A DNA stretch of 64,000 nucleotides from Nocardia vulneris. Lineage in GTDB: Bacteria > Actinomycetota > Actinomycetes > Mycobacteriales > Mycobacteriaceae. The number at the start of each line of letters is the position of its first letter. Within the stretch, counting starts at the first letter, position 1. The position numbers and the translations under genes were made by a program. Shown here piece after piece: positions 53,822 through 62,821 of this stretch. The notes beneath the pieces were generated by a model. That model did not search any database and was not told the origin of the DNA. It saw only the letters and a program-made list of their open reading frames with translations. Where the stretch lies: contig NZ_BDCI01000011.1 in assembly GCF_001613425.1 (NCBI RefSeq), positions 124,001 through 188,000 of the forward strand, in the 5' to 3' direction.

Positions 53822-55429
53822 GTGAGATTCACAAGAGTTGGTGCGTTGACGGCGGCGGTGCTATTGGCCGCGGGCCTCGGACTGTCCGCGTGCTCGTCCG
53901 ACGAGGACACCGACGCGGGCATCGTGACGACCAATATCACCGAGCCGCAGAACCCGATCGTGCCGACCAGCATGAACGACAACAACGGCAGCCGGATCGC
54001 GGACCGGATATTCGCGGGGCTGAAGTATTACGACGCCGACGGTGTGGCGCACAACGACATGGCGCAGTCGATCGAGACGACCGACCGGAAGAATTACAAG
54101 ATCGTCATCAAGCCGGACTGGAAGTTCACCGACGGCACGCCGGTGACCGCCAAGTCCTACGTCGACGCGTGGAACTACGGCGCGCTCAGTACCAACGCGC
54201 AATTGCAGGGCTATGTTTTCGCGCCGATCGTCGGATACGACGACGTGGCCGCGGAAAAGCCCACCGCGCAGACGATGTCGGGCCTGAAGGTGGTCGACGA
54301 GCACACCTTCACGGTGGCGCTGACGCGGCCGTCGATCGACTTCGAGCTCGCGCTCGCGTTCACCCCGTTCTATCCGATGCCCGAGGCCGCGTTCAAGGAC
54401 ATGAAGGCCTACGGCGAGAACCCGATCGGCAACGGGCCGTACAAGTTCGCGCGGACCGGCGCGTGGGAGCACAACGTCAAGGTCGACCTGGTCGCGAACC
54501 CGGACTACAAGGGCGCTCGCCCGGCCAAGAACAAGGGCATCAGGTTCGTCATGTACCAGTCGTTCGACACCGCCTACGCGGACTTGATCGCGGGCAATCT
54601 CGATGCGCTCGACACCATCCCGGACAGCGCGCTGGCCTCCTACAAGCAGGACCTCGGCGATCGCGCGATCACCAAGCCCACGGCACAGAACCAGCACGTG
54701 AGCAGCCAATCCAATATCCCGCACCTGTCCGGCGAGGAAGGCGTGCTGCGCCGCAAGGCGCTGTCGATGGCGATCAACCGGGAACAGATCTGCGAGAACA
54801 TCTTCCACGGCACCCGGGTGCCCTCGCGCGACTTCACCGCGATCACGCTGCCCGGCTTCAACGGCGACCTGCCGGGCGCGGACGTGCTGAAGTTCAACCC
54901 GACCGAGGCCAAGAAGCTGTGGGCCCAGGCCGACGCCATGTCGCCGTGGTCGGGCCGCTACGAGATCGCCTACAACTCCGACGGCGGGCACCAGGCCTGG
55001 ATCGAAGCGGTCGCCAACAGCATCAAGAACACGCTCGGCATCGAGGCGATCGGCGCACCCTATCCGACGTTCAAGGACATCCGGACCGCGATCACGGCGC
55101 GGACCATCGGCAAGGCGTTCCGCTACGGCTGGCAGGGTGACTACCCGACCATGCTGCAGTTCCTGACCGCGCAGTACTACACCGGAGCCGGCACCAACAA
55201 CATCGACTACGCCAACCCCGAATTCGACAAGCTCATCGACGCCGCGCTGGCGGCCGCGTCGCTGGAGGAGTCCTACAAGCTCGTCGGGCAGGCGCAGACC
55301 CTGCTGCTGCGCGACATGGCCGACATCCCGGTGCTCGACTACATCGCCACCGCGGGCCTGGGGGAGAAGGTGAAGAAGGCCGAACTCACCTGGAACGGCC
55401 AATTCGACTTCGAGAACATCGAGAAATAG
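53822..55429 (+). CDS. oligopeptide/solute-binding lipoprotein (SBP_bac_5)
   Basis: A 535-residue lipoprotein (lipobox LSAC, C24) with the family 5 binding fold used for oligopeptides. It shows IADRIFAGLKYYDADG, WKFTDGTPVTAKSYVDAWNY, ENPIGNGPYKF, RKALSMAINREQICENIFHG and YPTMLQFLTAQYY, in the order expected for OppA/DppA-like proteins. No permease or ATPase gene follows, so it must serve a transporter encoded elsewhere or have another role. GTG 53822 has GGAG at proper spacing; ATG 53807 has none. A hairpin follows. Confidence 0.92.
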   Translation: MRFTRVGALTAAVLLAAGLGLSACSSDEDTDAGIVTTNITEPQNPIVPTSMNDNNGSRIADRIFAGLKYYDADGVAHNDMAQSIETTDRKNYKIVIKPDWKFTDGTPVTAKSYVDAWNYGALSTNAQLQGYVFAPIVGYDDVAAEKPTAQTMSGLKVVDEHTFTVALTRPSIDFELALAFTPFYPMPEAAFKDMKAYGENPIGNGPYKFARTGAWEHNVKVDLVANPDYKGARPAKNKGIRFVMYQSFDTAYADLIAGNLDALDTIPDSALASYKQDLGDRAITKPTAQNQHVSSQSNIPHLSGEEGVLRRKALSMAINREQICENIFHGTRVPSRDFTAITLPGFNGDLPGADVLKFNPTEAKKLWAQADAMSPWSGRYEIAYNSDGGHQAWIEAVANSIKNTLGIEAIGAPYPTFKDIRTAITARTIGKAFRYGWQGDYPTMLQFLTAQYYTGAGTNNIDYANPEFDKLIDAALAAASLEESYKLVGQAQTLLLRDMADIPVLDYIATAGLGEKVKKAELTWNGQFDFENIEK

Positions 55430-55440
55430 CCGCCGGACGG

Positions 55441-55469
55441 GCCGCGCCGCCGGATAATGTCGGCGCGGC
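55441..55469 (+). terminator. hairpin after the binding-protein gene
   Basis: A 9-bp stem GCCGCGCCG (55441-55449) and CGGCGCGGC (55461-55469) with an 11-base loop. It begins 12 bp after the stop codon and probably separates the gene from the anti-sigma/sigma pair. Confidence 0.6.
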
Positions 55470-55542
55470 TCTGCCGTCGCTATCCCGCTCCGGGTAGGCT
55501 GACGCGTCGGTCGAGCACGTGGCGCACGAGGGTGGTGGCGGA

Positions 55543-55974
55543 ATGAGTGAACGGGTATCGGAATCCGTGACGGAGACAACGACGGTCGCCGTGACCGTCC
55601 CCGCGACGCCGGAGCAGCTGACCATGCTGCGCGCGCTCGCCGAGACCGTGCTGCTGATCGCGGACTTCGGGCTGGACGAGGTGACCGATATCCGGCTCGC
55701 GCTCGACGAGATCGCGACCGTGCTGCTGCAGGACGCGGTGCCCGGCACGACCATTTCGTGCGCCTTCACCTACCGGGAAGGCGTGCTGAAGGCCGTGATC
55801 CAGGCCGTGGGCAGCTCCGAAACCGAGGTCGGGACAGGCAGTTTCGGCTGGCATATCGTGCAGACGCTGACCGACTCGGTCGCCGCGACCCGCGCGCCGT
55901 TCGACGCGGTCGTCGGCGGTTATCCGACCGTCGTCGAATTCGTCTGGGCCCGGGGCGAACTCGATGAACAATGA
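55543..55974 (+). CDS. RsbW-like anti-sigma factor
   Basis: A 143-residue GHKL-fold protein of the RsbW/UsfX kind. The N-box is ATEQ-like and degenerate, seen as DIRLALDEIATVLLQDAV near residue 45, and the Gly-rich ATP-lid region is TGSFGWHIVQTLTD near 105. Such proteins bind and inhibit the partner sigma factor until an anti-anti-sigma factor releases it. It precedes the SigF-like gene with an 11-bp overlap, the usual gene order in actinobacteria. No anti-anti-sigma gene is next to it. The ATG at 55543 is chosen. Confidence 0.85.
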   Translation: MSERVSESVTETTTVAVTVPATPEQLTMLRALAETVLLIADFGLDEVTDIRLALDEIATVLLQDAVPGTTISCAFTYREGVLKAVIQAVGSSETEVGTGSFGWHIVQTLTDSVAATRAPFDAVVGGYPTVVEFVWARGELDEQ

Positions 55975-56779
55975 GGCGACCCGGTCCGAGGTGGACCAGC
56001 AGCCGCGTCGTCGTGGCGGCGACAGCTACGACAATATCGAGCCGCAGTTCCTGGAGCTGGCCGCGCTCGACCCGGACGACCCCAGACGCGCGGCACTGCG
56101 CGAAGAACTGATCGGTCGCTGCCTGCCGCTGGCCGAGCACATCGCCCGCAAGTTCACCGGTCGTGGCGAGAACTTCGACGACCTGTTGCAGATCGCGCGG
56201 GTCGGGATGGTCGCCGCGGTGGACCGTTTCGATCCCACCCAGGGTTCGCCGTTCCTGGCGTTCGCCGTGCCCACCATCATGGGCGAGGTGCGCCGGCACT
56301 TCCGGGACTACACCTGGTCGGTGCGGGTTCCCCGGCGGCTCAAGGAGATTCAGCAGACCATCGCGCCCGCGATCGAGACCCTCGCGCAGCGCCTGGGCCG
56401 GATGCCCAAGGCGCGCGAGATCGCCGAGGAACTCGGCGCCGACCTCGTCGAGGTCACCCAGGCGCTGATCGCGCGCAACGCGTACCAGACCTCTTCGATC
56501 GACGTCGGCTCCGACAGCGACGACGAGAACGCCCCGCGCTCACCGCTGGACAGCCTGGGCGCCGAGGAACCGGAGTACCGCACCGTCGAGGACTACCTCG
56601 CGGTGAAGCCGCTGATCGCGGCGTTGCCCGAACGGGAACGCCAGGTGCTGGTGATGCGGTTCTTCGAGTCCAAGACCCAGGATCAGATCGCCGCCCACCT
56701 GGGCGTATCCCAGATGCAGGTCTCCCGGATCCTCGCCAAAACGCTCAGCACCCTGCGCGAACAAGCCCTGCGCGACTGA
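55964..56779 (+). CDS. sigF: SigF/SigB-family RNA polymerase sigma factor
   Basis: A 271-residue group 3 sigma factor. Region 2 has DDLLQIARVGMVAAVDRFDP and FLAFAVPTIMGEVRRHFRDY, with TWSVRVPRRLKEIQ directly after. Region 3 contains RLGRMPKAREIAEELG, and region 4 has LPERERQVLVMRFFESKTQD, QIAAHLGVSQMQVSRIL. It matches mycobacterial SigF and Bacillus SigB, which run general stress responses. Translation is coupled to the anti-sigma gene. Targets cannot be assigned from this window. Confidence 0.93.
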   Translation: MNNEATRSEVDQQPRRRGGDSYDNIEPQFLELAALDPDDPRRAALREELIGRCLPLAEHIARKFTGRGENFDDLLQIARVGMVAAVDRFDPTQGSPFLAFAVPTIMGEVRRHFRDYTWSVRVPRRLKEIQQTIAPAIETLAQRLGRMPKAREIAEELGADLVEVTQALIARNAYQTSSIDVGSDSDDENAPRSPLDSLGAEEPEYRTVEDYLAVKPLIAALPERERQVLVMRFFESKTQDQIAAHLGVSQMQVSRILAKTLSTLREQALRD

Positions 56780-56833
56780 CGGCGCGCACCGGGCTACGGT
56801 GGTGCTCGAGCCGACCGACGATTGGGGTGTGGT

Positions 56834-57589
56834 GTGACCAGCGACAACGCTACGCGACTCGCGGTGCTGATCGACGCGGACAATGCTCAGCCCGGCATCG
56901 CCGACGGGCTGCTCGCCGAGGTGGCCAAGTATGGGACGGCACACGTCAAGCGGGCCTACGGGGACTGGACGAGCACGAACCTCAAAGGCTGGAAGGATCA
57001 ACTGCTCGCCCAGTCGATCCAGCCGATCCAGCAGTTCGGTTACACCACCGGTAAGAACGCCACCGACTCGGCGATGATCATCGACGCGATGGACCTGCTG
57101 TACACCGGCAATCTGGACGGCTTCGTGATCGTCTCCAGCGATAGCGATTTCACGCGTCTGGCCAGTCGAATCCGCGAATCCGGCCTGACCGTCTACGGAT
57201 TCGGTCAGCACAAGACGCCGAAGCCGTTCGTCGCGGCCTGCGACAAGTTCATCTACACCGAAAACCTCACCGGCACCATCGAGGAGGCCCCGGCGGGTGC
57301 TCGGCGTAGCGCGGCCAAGCAGTTCGAAGGCGACGCCAAGCTGATGAACCTGCTGCGCAACGCGGTCGACGCCGCCTCCGACGACTCCGGCTGGGCCACT
57401 CTGGCCGGTGTCGGCTCGATCATCAACAAGCAGCGCCCCGACTTCGACCCGCGCACCTACGGCTACCGCAAGTTGGGCGAACTCTTCAGCGCCACCACGC
57501 TTTTCGAGTTGGAGACGCGCAGTCCCGGCGAAGGCAAGCAGGCCGTCACCTATGTTCGCGACCTGCGCAGCCTTACGGCGGGCAAGTAG
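56834..57589 (+). CDS. NYN-domain protein with C-terminal LOTUS/OST-HTH-like domain
   Basis: A 251-residue protein. Residues 5-150 are a NYN (PIN-like) nuclease domain with acidic metal-binding residues in VLIDADNAQ (D14, D16), KNATDSAMIIDAMDL and IVSSDSDFTRL. Residues 165-245 resemble a LOTUS/OST-HTH RNA-binding domain (WATLAGVGSIINKQRPDFD, GYRKLGELFSA). This fusion is widespread in bacteria and believed to act on RNA, though its substrates are unknown. The GTG at 56834 is chosen; the ribosome site is GGGGTGTG. It ends 3 bp before the convergent multicopper-oxidase stop. Confidence 0.85.
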   Translation: MTSDNATRLAVLIDADNAQPGIADGLLAEVAKYGTAHVKRAYGDWTSTNLKGWKDQLLAQSIQPIQQFGYTTGKNATDSAMIIDAMDLLYTGNLDGFVIVSSDSDFTRLASRIRESGLTVYGFGQHKTPKPFVAACDKFIYTENLTGTIEEAPAGARRSAAKQFEGDAKLMNLLRNAVDAASDDSGWATLAGVGSIINKQRPDFDPRTYGYRKLGELFSATTLFELETRSPGEGKQAVTYVRDLRSLTAGK

Positions 57590-57592
57590 CTC

Positions 57593-59107
57593 TCACCCGT
57601 GATGCATTGACCCCGAACCTGATTCGGTGTGCATGCCGGGCATGTCCATGACCATGGGCGCGGGCTGCTGGCCCGGGGCGAGGACGAGGAATTGGCCCAT
57701 CATGCCGTGGTCCTCGTGCAGGAGCAGGTGGCAGTGGAACATGTACGGGAAGGTGGGGTCGCTGTGCGTGGCGAAGCGCATGGCCAGGCGATAGACGCGC
57801 TGGGGCTCGGTGTAGAGGGTGTCTTTCCAGCCGCCGAGTTCGGGCGGCGGGGCTTGGCCGTCGACGGTGATCACCTGGAATTGGACGTCGTGCACGTGGA
57901 AGTTGTGCGGCCAGTTGTCGTTGTTGCGGACCGACCAGACCTGGGTGGTGTCGACCGGAATCGTCAGATCGATGCGGTTCATGTCCATCCGCTGACCATT
58001 GATCATGAACCACTTCAGCACGAATTCGTGATCGACCGGGGTGTCCGGGGTGGCGAGCGGTGCCATCGCGGCGAGCGAATCGGCGAGGGGCGCAGATCGT
58101 TTCAGGTTTCGACCCGCACGTAGCAGCACGATGTCGAAGGTGTCGTCGAAGCCGAACGCGGCCGCGCGATCGATATCACGGCGCTCGATGATCGGCACCG
58201 AACGCAACATGACCTGCTCACCGTCGCGCAGGCCGACGACGATCTCGGCGCGCTCGCCGGGGCTGAGCTGGACGGCGCGCACCGGCACGGGCGCGGCGAG
58301 CAGGCCGCCGTCGGAGGCGACGAGCTGGAATTCGCGGTCGTCGGCGAACGCGAGCCGGTAGATACGCCCCGACGACCCGTTGAGCAGCCGCAGGCGGACC
58401 CGGTCGGTGCCGACGTCCAGGTGCGCGCCCGCGATGCCGTTGGTGACGATGGTGTCGCCGAGCAGGCCGATATCGGTCGGGTCGGATTCGTCCAGTGCGC
58501 CGTCGGCGGTGAAGCGCCGGTCCTGGATGATCAGCGGAATATCGTCGACGCCATAGTCTTTCGGGAGGTCGAGCGCGTCGGAAGGGTCGTCGTCGACCAG
58601 GAACAGGCCGGAAAGTCCGCGGTAGACATGCTTTTCGGTGGCGCCGTGCGGATGCGGGTGATACCAGAGGGTCGCGGCCTGCTGATCGATCGTCCACTCC
58701 GGCGACCAGCTGCCGCCCGCTTCGATCGTCTGATGCGGGCCGCCGTCGTGCCGGGCGGGCACGTGCATGCCGTGCCAGTGCACGGTGGTCGGCTCGGTGA
58801 GGGTGTTGCGCACGGCGAAGGCGACCGTCTCGTGGCGTCGGGCCCGCAGCGTCGGTCCGAGGATCGACCCGTTGTAGCCCCAGGTCGGGGTGCGCTTGCC
58901 CGGCAGCATCTCCGAGCGGCCCGCCTGGACGTCGAGCCGGAAGTGCCGGACGCCGGCGGCATCCACCGTCGAGGAGGCCAGCGGCGGGATGGGCAGCGGC
59001 CGGGTGGCCGCGGTGGCCGAGCTCGGCGCGCCCGCGGGTCGCGCCGTGCAGGCCGCCGCGAGCGGCAGCACGGCGACTCCGGTGAGGAAGCCTCGTCTCG
59101 AGACCAC
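57593..59107 (-). CDS. Tat-exported multicopper oxidase (lipoprotein)
   Basis: A 504-residue multicopper oxidase. The N-terminus VVSRRGFLTG is a twin-arginine motif and is followed by LAAAC, a lipobox with C20, so the folded enzyme is exported and lipid-anchored. All copper motifs are there: HWHGMH, WYHPHPHG, PHNFHVHDVQF and FHCHLLLHEDHGMMGQF, the last with the type 1 Cys and a Met nearby. The His/Met-rich C-terminus (MVMDMPGMHTESGSGSMHHG) could bind extra copper, as in CueO. A role in copper tolerance or metal and phenol oxidation is likely. The GTG at 59107 follows GGAG. It is divergent from a sensor-kinase gene. Confidence 0.92.
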   Translation of the reverse strand: MVSRRGFLTGVAVLPLAAACTARPAGAPSSATAATRPLPIPPLASSTVDAAGVRHFRLDVQAGRSEMLPGKRTPTWGYNGSILGPTLRARRHETVAFAVRNTLTEPTTVHWHGMHVPARHDGGPHQTIEAGGSWSPEWTIDQQAATLWYHPHPHGATEKHVYRGLSGLFLVDDDPSDALDLPKDYGVDDIPLIIQDRRFTADGALDESDPTDIGLLGDTIVTNGIAGAHLDVGTDRVRLRLLNGSSGRIYRLAFADDREFQLVASDGGLLAAPVPVRAVQLSPGERAEIVVGLRDGEQVMLRSVPIIERRDIDRAAAFGFDDTFDIVLLRAGRNLKRSAPLADSLAAMAPLATPDTPVDHEFVLKWFMINGQRMDMNRIDLTIPVDTTQVWSVRNNDNWPHNFHVHDVQFQVITVDGQAPPPELGGWKDTLYTEPQRVYRLAMRFATHSDPTFPYMFHCHLLLHEDHGMMGQFLVLAPGQQPAPMVMDMPGMHTESGSGSMHHG

Positions 59108-59325
59108 AATTTGCTCCTTGTCGTCGGTATCCGTTCCAGCTTCGATTGCGCACCGATTGCGGAAATCGGCCCGGAAGCCGCTTCTGGCGGCGGCCGACTC
59201 CGCCCGCGGGCCCTTGTGCGCGGATCGCCGACGTGCTACCAGCCGAGCGGTTCCGGTCCGTGCACATCGCTCGGACCGGAGGTCTCGGGGGTCGCGAAAC
59301 CGCAGTCCCTTACCGTGGGACCGTG

Positions 59326-60501
59326 ATGGAGATGGGTTCCCGGCCCGCCGTGCGGTCGGCCGTTCGTGGTCTCCCGCTCGTCGCGGTTCCGCTGCTGCTG
59401 GTCGCCAGCACCTTCCCCGGCCAGTACCGGGTGCCCTGGGGTTACTGGGTGTTGGCCATGGTCGCGAGCGGGTTGTTCGTGGTGGGCCGGCGGTGGCCGT
59501 TGGCCATGGCGATCGCACTCGCGGCGCTCGCCGTGCCGATGTTCCGGACCGAGGCCTGGGGCCTGTCCGGGCTGGTGCCGTATCTCGGGGCCGTCGCCCT
59601 GGTCGAGGCGGTGATGCGGAGCCGGAGCAACAGCCGGGTGGTGCTCGCGGCGGCCTGCTGGGCCTGCGCGGTCCTGCTCGGGCGGTGGGGCAGTCACGAC
59701 GCGTCCCTCTCGCGGGCCGCGATTCTGGTCGAGGCGGGTACCTATGTCGGCGTGCCGCTGCTGCTCGGCCTGTACCTGCGCGGTCAGCGGGCGCTGGCGG
59801 CGAGCCTGCGGCTGCGCGCGGCGGACGCCGAAGCCCGGCGCGCCGATGCCGAACTGCGCACCCGCGCGAACGAGCGCAGCGCGCTGGCCAGGGAGTTACA
59901 CGATCTGGTCGCCCATCACATGGCCTCGATCGTGCTGCGGGTCGGCATCGCCCGGCACGTCGCACCCGATCTGGACCCGGCCATGACCGCGGTGCTCGAC
60001 GACGTCCGCGACACCGCCACCGACGCGCTCGCCGACATTCGGCGTCTGCTCGCGGCACTGCGCGATCCGGCGCTCGGCGAGGTCGCGCTCGTGGACGCGG
60101 CGGCGGTGCGCACCGAGATCACGGCCGCCGTGCAGCGGGTGCGGGTGGCCGGGTTCACCGTCGACGCGGAGCTGGCGCTCGGTTCGGCGGGCCTGGACGC
60201 GATCGGACGGTTGACGCTGCTGCGGCTGGTGCAGGAATCGCTGACCAATGTGATGAAACACGCCGATCCGGCGGTACCGGTCCGGGTCGACGTGCTCGAT
60301 CGCGACGGTGGGGTGCGGTTGCACGTCGACAGTGGCGGAAAGGGCAGTGCGACAGCGGCTTCGGCGGGCCACGGCATCGTCGGCATGCGCGAGCGAGTGC
60401 AGCTCGCGGGCGGCACGCTGGATGTCGGTGCGACCGCGCGGGGTTGGGCGGTGGCCGCCTGGTTGCCCGGCGCCGCCGGCCGAGCGGCGGTCGTGGCGTG
60501 A
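59326..60501 (+). CDS. NarL-type sensor histidine kinase
   Basis: A 391-residue kinase with about five N-terminal membrane helices (residues 15-165), a short coiled segment, and a HisKA_3 domain with the phospho-acceptor H192 in ARELHDLVAHHMASIV. The C-terminal ATPase has RLVQESLTNVMKHA (N-box) and GHGIVGMRERVQ (G-box). Signals are unknown; the membrane part has no large extracellular domain. ATG 59326 has no clear ribosome site, and GTG 59323 or ATG 59332 are alternatives. It overlaps the response-regulator gene (GTGA), so they form one system. Confidence 0.92.
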   Translation: MEMGSRPAVRSAVRGLPLVAVPLLLVASTFPGQYRVPWGYWVLAMVASGLFVVGRRWPLAMAIALAALAVPMFRTEAWGLSGLVPYLGAVALVEAVMRSRSNSRVVLAAACWACAVLLGRWGSHDASLSRAAILVEAGTYVGVPLLLGLYLRGQRALAASLRLRAADAEARRADAELRTRANERSALARELHDLVAHHMASIVLRVGIARHVAPDLDPAMTAVLDDVRDTATDALADIRRLLAALRDPALGEVALVDAAAVRTEITAAVQRVRVAGFTVDAELALGSAGLDAIGRLTLLRLVQESLTNVMKHADPAVPVRVDVLDRDGGVRLHVDSGGKGSATAASAGHGIVGMRERVQLAGGTLDVGATARGWAVAAWLPGAAGRAAVVA

Positions 60502-61133
60502 TCACCGTGCTGCTGGTCGACGATCAGCGCCTGGTTCGGGCGGGCCTGCGCATGCTGATCGACGCCACTGCCGACCTCGAGGTGATCGGCGAAGCCGCCG
60601 ACGGTGTCGCGGCCATCCGGGCGGCGGCCGAACTGGCACCCGATTTGATCCTGATGGATCTGCGCATGCCCGGCCTGGACGGTGTCGCCGCGACAGCGCA
60701 GATCGTCGGAGCACGCCCCTCGGCGAAAGTGCTGGTGCTCACCACCTTCGGCGACGACGAGCATCTGTTTCCGGCGCTCGCCGCGGGGGCCGCGGGCTAT
60801 CTGATCAAGGACACCGAGCCGAGCGAGCTGCTCGCGGCCATCCGCCGCACCGCCGACGGCGACCTGCTCTTCTCCCCGAACCTGTTGCGCCGCCTCGTCG
60901 ATCGCGCCGTGGCCACCCGGCCCGAACCGGAATCACCTGCCGTGCACGCGGAATTGACCTCACGCGAACGGGAGGTGCTGTCCCTGGTCGGTGCGGGCTG
61001 GAGCAATCAGGAGATCGCCGACCGCCTGCACCTCGGTGTCACCACCGTGAAAACACACGTCGCGAACCTGATGAGCAAAACCGGCTGCGACAACCGGGTG
61101 CGCTTGGCGGTCTACGCGCACAAGCGGAATTGA
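60498..61133 (+). CDS. NarL/LuxR-type response regulator
   Basis: A 211-residue response regulator. The receiver domain has D8-D9, phospho-acceptor D54 (LILMDLRMPG) and a Lys in LIKDTEP. The C-terminal LuxR helix-turn-helix reads LTSREREVLSLVGAGWSNQE, then IADRLHLGVTTVKTHVANLM. The gene starts with a GTG that overlaps the kinase stop. Possible targets include the divergent multicopper oxidase and neighbouring transporters, but no binding site is obvious. Confidence 0.95.
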   Translation: MITVLLVDDQRLVRAGLRMLIDATADLEVIGEAADGVAAIRAAAELAPDLILMDLRMPGLDGVAATAQIVGARPSAKVLVLTTFGDDEHLFPALAAGAAGYLIKDTEPSELLAAIRRTADGDLLFSPNLLRRLVDRAVATRPEPESPAVHAELTSREREVLSLVGAGWSNQEIADRLHLGVTTVKTHVANLMSKTGCDNRVRLAVYAHKRN

Positions 61134-61136
61134 GGG

Positions 61137-62768
61137 TCACGGTGGCGGGGTACGGCGGCGCGGCTTGCGGGCGGGCTCGCGTTCGCTGATCGCCTCACCG
61201 ACCATGGCGCGCACCGCGTCTCGGAGTCCGTAGAGCGGATGGTGGCCGGCGGGCCCCGCGCCCGGGTCCTCGCGGAGTTCCTGCAACAGTGACCAGCACA
61301 GCGCGAGCATCACCAGGACGAAGGGGAGCGCCACGAGGATCGTGGCGGTCTGCAAGGCGCTGAGGCCACCCGCGACGAGCAGCACGGCGGCGACCCCGGC
61401 CATCAGGATGCCCCAGGTGACCACCAGCCAGGACGGCGGATTGAGCGCCCCGCGGCTGGTCAGCGAACCCATCACGAGCGAGGCGGAATCGGCGCTGGTG
61501 ATGAAGTAGGTCATCACCAGGATCATCGACACCCAGGAGGTGACCGTGCCCAGGGGCAGCGCGCCCAGCATGTCGAACAGCGAGGCCTGCGCGTCGGCCG
61601 CGTTCGCGGTGAGATCCGCGACGCCGGTGCTGCTCAACCGGATCGCACTGCCGCCCATGATGCAGAACCACACCACGGTGACCCCGCTGGGCACCAGCAG
61701 CACCCCGATGAGGAACTCCCGGATGGTGCGCCCGCGCGAGATCCGCGCGATGAAGGTGCCGACGAACGGCGCCCAGGACAACCACCAGGCCCAGTAGAAG
61801 ATGGTCCATTTGCCGAGCCAGGTCGAATCGGCGTAGGCGCCGGTCCTGGTGGCCATCGGCAGCAGGTTGGTCAGATAGTTGCCGATGCTCGACGGAATGC
61901 TGTCCAGCACATACACGGTCGGGCCGAGCACGAAGACGAACACCATGAGCAGCGCGGCCAGCGCGATGTTCACCGTGGACAGCCACTTGACGCCCTTGTG
62001 CAGACCGGAGAAGGCGGACAGGACGAACGCGGCGCTCAGCGCGCCGATGATGACCAACTGCACGGTCACCGTGTCCGGCGCGTTCGCGGTGAGCTGCAAA
62101 CCCTTGGCGACCTGGAGCGCGCCGAGCCCGAGGCTGGTCGCGGTGCCGAACACGGTGGCGAACACGGCGAGCAGATCGATCGCCTGTCCGGCCCAGCCCG
62201 CGGCCCGGCGGGCACCGAGCAGGGGGACGAACGCGGCGGAGAGCCGGTTGCCGCGCCCCTTCCGAAAACTCGCGTAGGCCAGGGCGAGCCCGACGATGCC
62301 GTAGATCGCCCACGGCGTGAGCGTCCAATGGAACAGCGAATACTGCAGGGCGGTACCGGCGGCCGCGGCGGTCTGCGGCGCGATGCCCGTCGACGGCGGC
62401 GGCTCGACGAAATGCTGTAGCGGTTCACCGACTCCGTAGAACATCAGGCCGATGCCCATGCCCGCGCTGAACATCATCGCGATCCAGGCGAGGTTGCTGA
62501 ATTCCGGTTCGGCGTCGTCCTTGCCGAGCCGGATCCGGCCGAACCGGCTGACCGCGATCACCACGCAGAGCACCAGGAAGACGTCGGCGGACACCACGAA
62601 CAACCAGTCGAAGTTGCCGAGCACCCAGTTCAGTGCGGTCTCGGAGGCGGTGCCGAAACTGTCCTTGCCCAGGGCTGCCCACCCGGCGGCGGCCACCACC
62701 GCGGTGACGCCGATGCCGATGAGCCGCAGATCCGGCGTGGTCGAGGTCTTGTCTGTCTCGGTAGCCAT
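61137..62768 (-). CDS. BCCT-family glycine betaine/choline/carnitine transporter
   Basis: A 543-residue transporter with twelve helices. Family landmarks are MMFSAGMGIGLMFYGVGEPL, the Trp-rich stretch FYWAWWLSWAPFVGTFIARI (the betaine-binding aromatic region) and SRGRTIREFLIGVLLVPSG. It imports a quaternary ammonium compound for osmoprotection or as carbon source. Residues after 500 form a soluble tail rich in Arg and Pro that could sense osmotic stress, as in BetP. It ends 3 bp from the convergent response regulator gene. Confidence 0.94.
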   Translation of the reverse strand: MATETDKTSTTPDLRLIGIGVTAVVAAAGWAALGKDSFGTASETALNWVLGNFDWLFVVSADVFLVLCVVIAVSRFGRIRLGKDDAEPEFSNLAWIAMMFSAGMGIGLMFYGVGEPLQHFVEPPPSTGIAPQTAAAAGTALQYSLFHWTLTPWAIYGIVGLALAYASFRKGRGNRLSAAFVPLLGARRAAGWAGQAIDLLAVFATVFGTATSLGLGALQVAKGLQLTANAPDTVTVQLVIIGALSAAFVLSAFSGLHKGVKWLSTVNIALAALLMVFVFVLGPTVYVLDSIPSSIGNYLTNLLPMATRTGAYADSTWLGKWTIFYWAWWLSWAPFVGTFIARISRGRTIREFLIGVLLVPSGVTVVWFCIMGGSAIRLSSTGVADLTANAADAQASLFDMLGALPLGTVTSWVSMILVMTYFITSADSASLVMGSLTSRGALNPPSWLVVTWGILMAGVAAVLLVAGGLSALQTATILVALPFVLVMLALCWSLLQELREDPGAGPAGHHPLYGLRDAVRAMVGEAISEREPARKPRRRTPPP

Positions 62769-62821
62769 CGCGATCAACTATTACGGGTAACCGCCGAATA
62801 GCCGAAGGGACGCGCCGCCGT

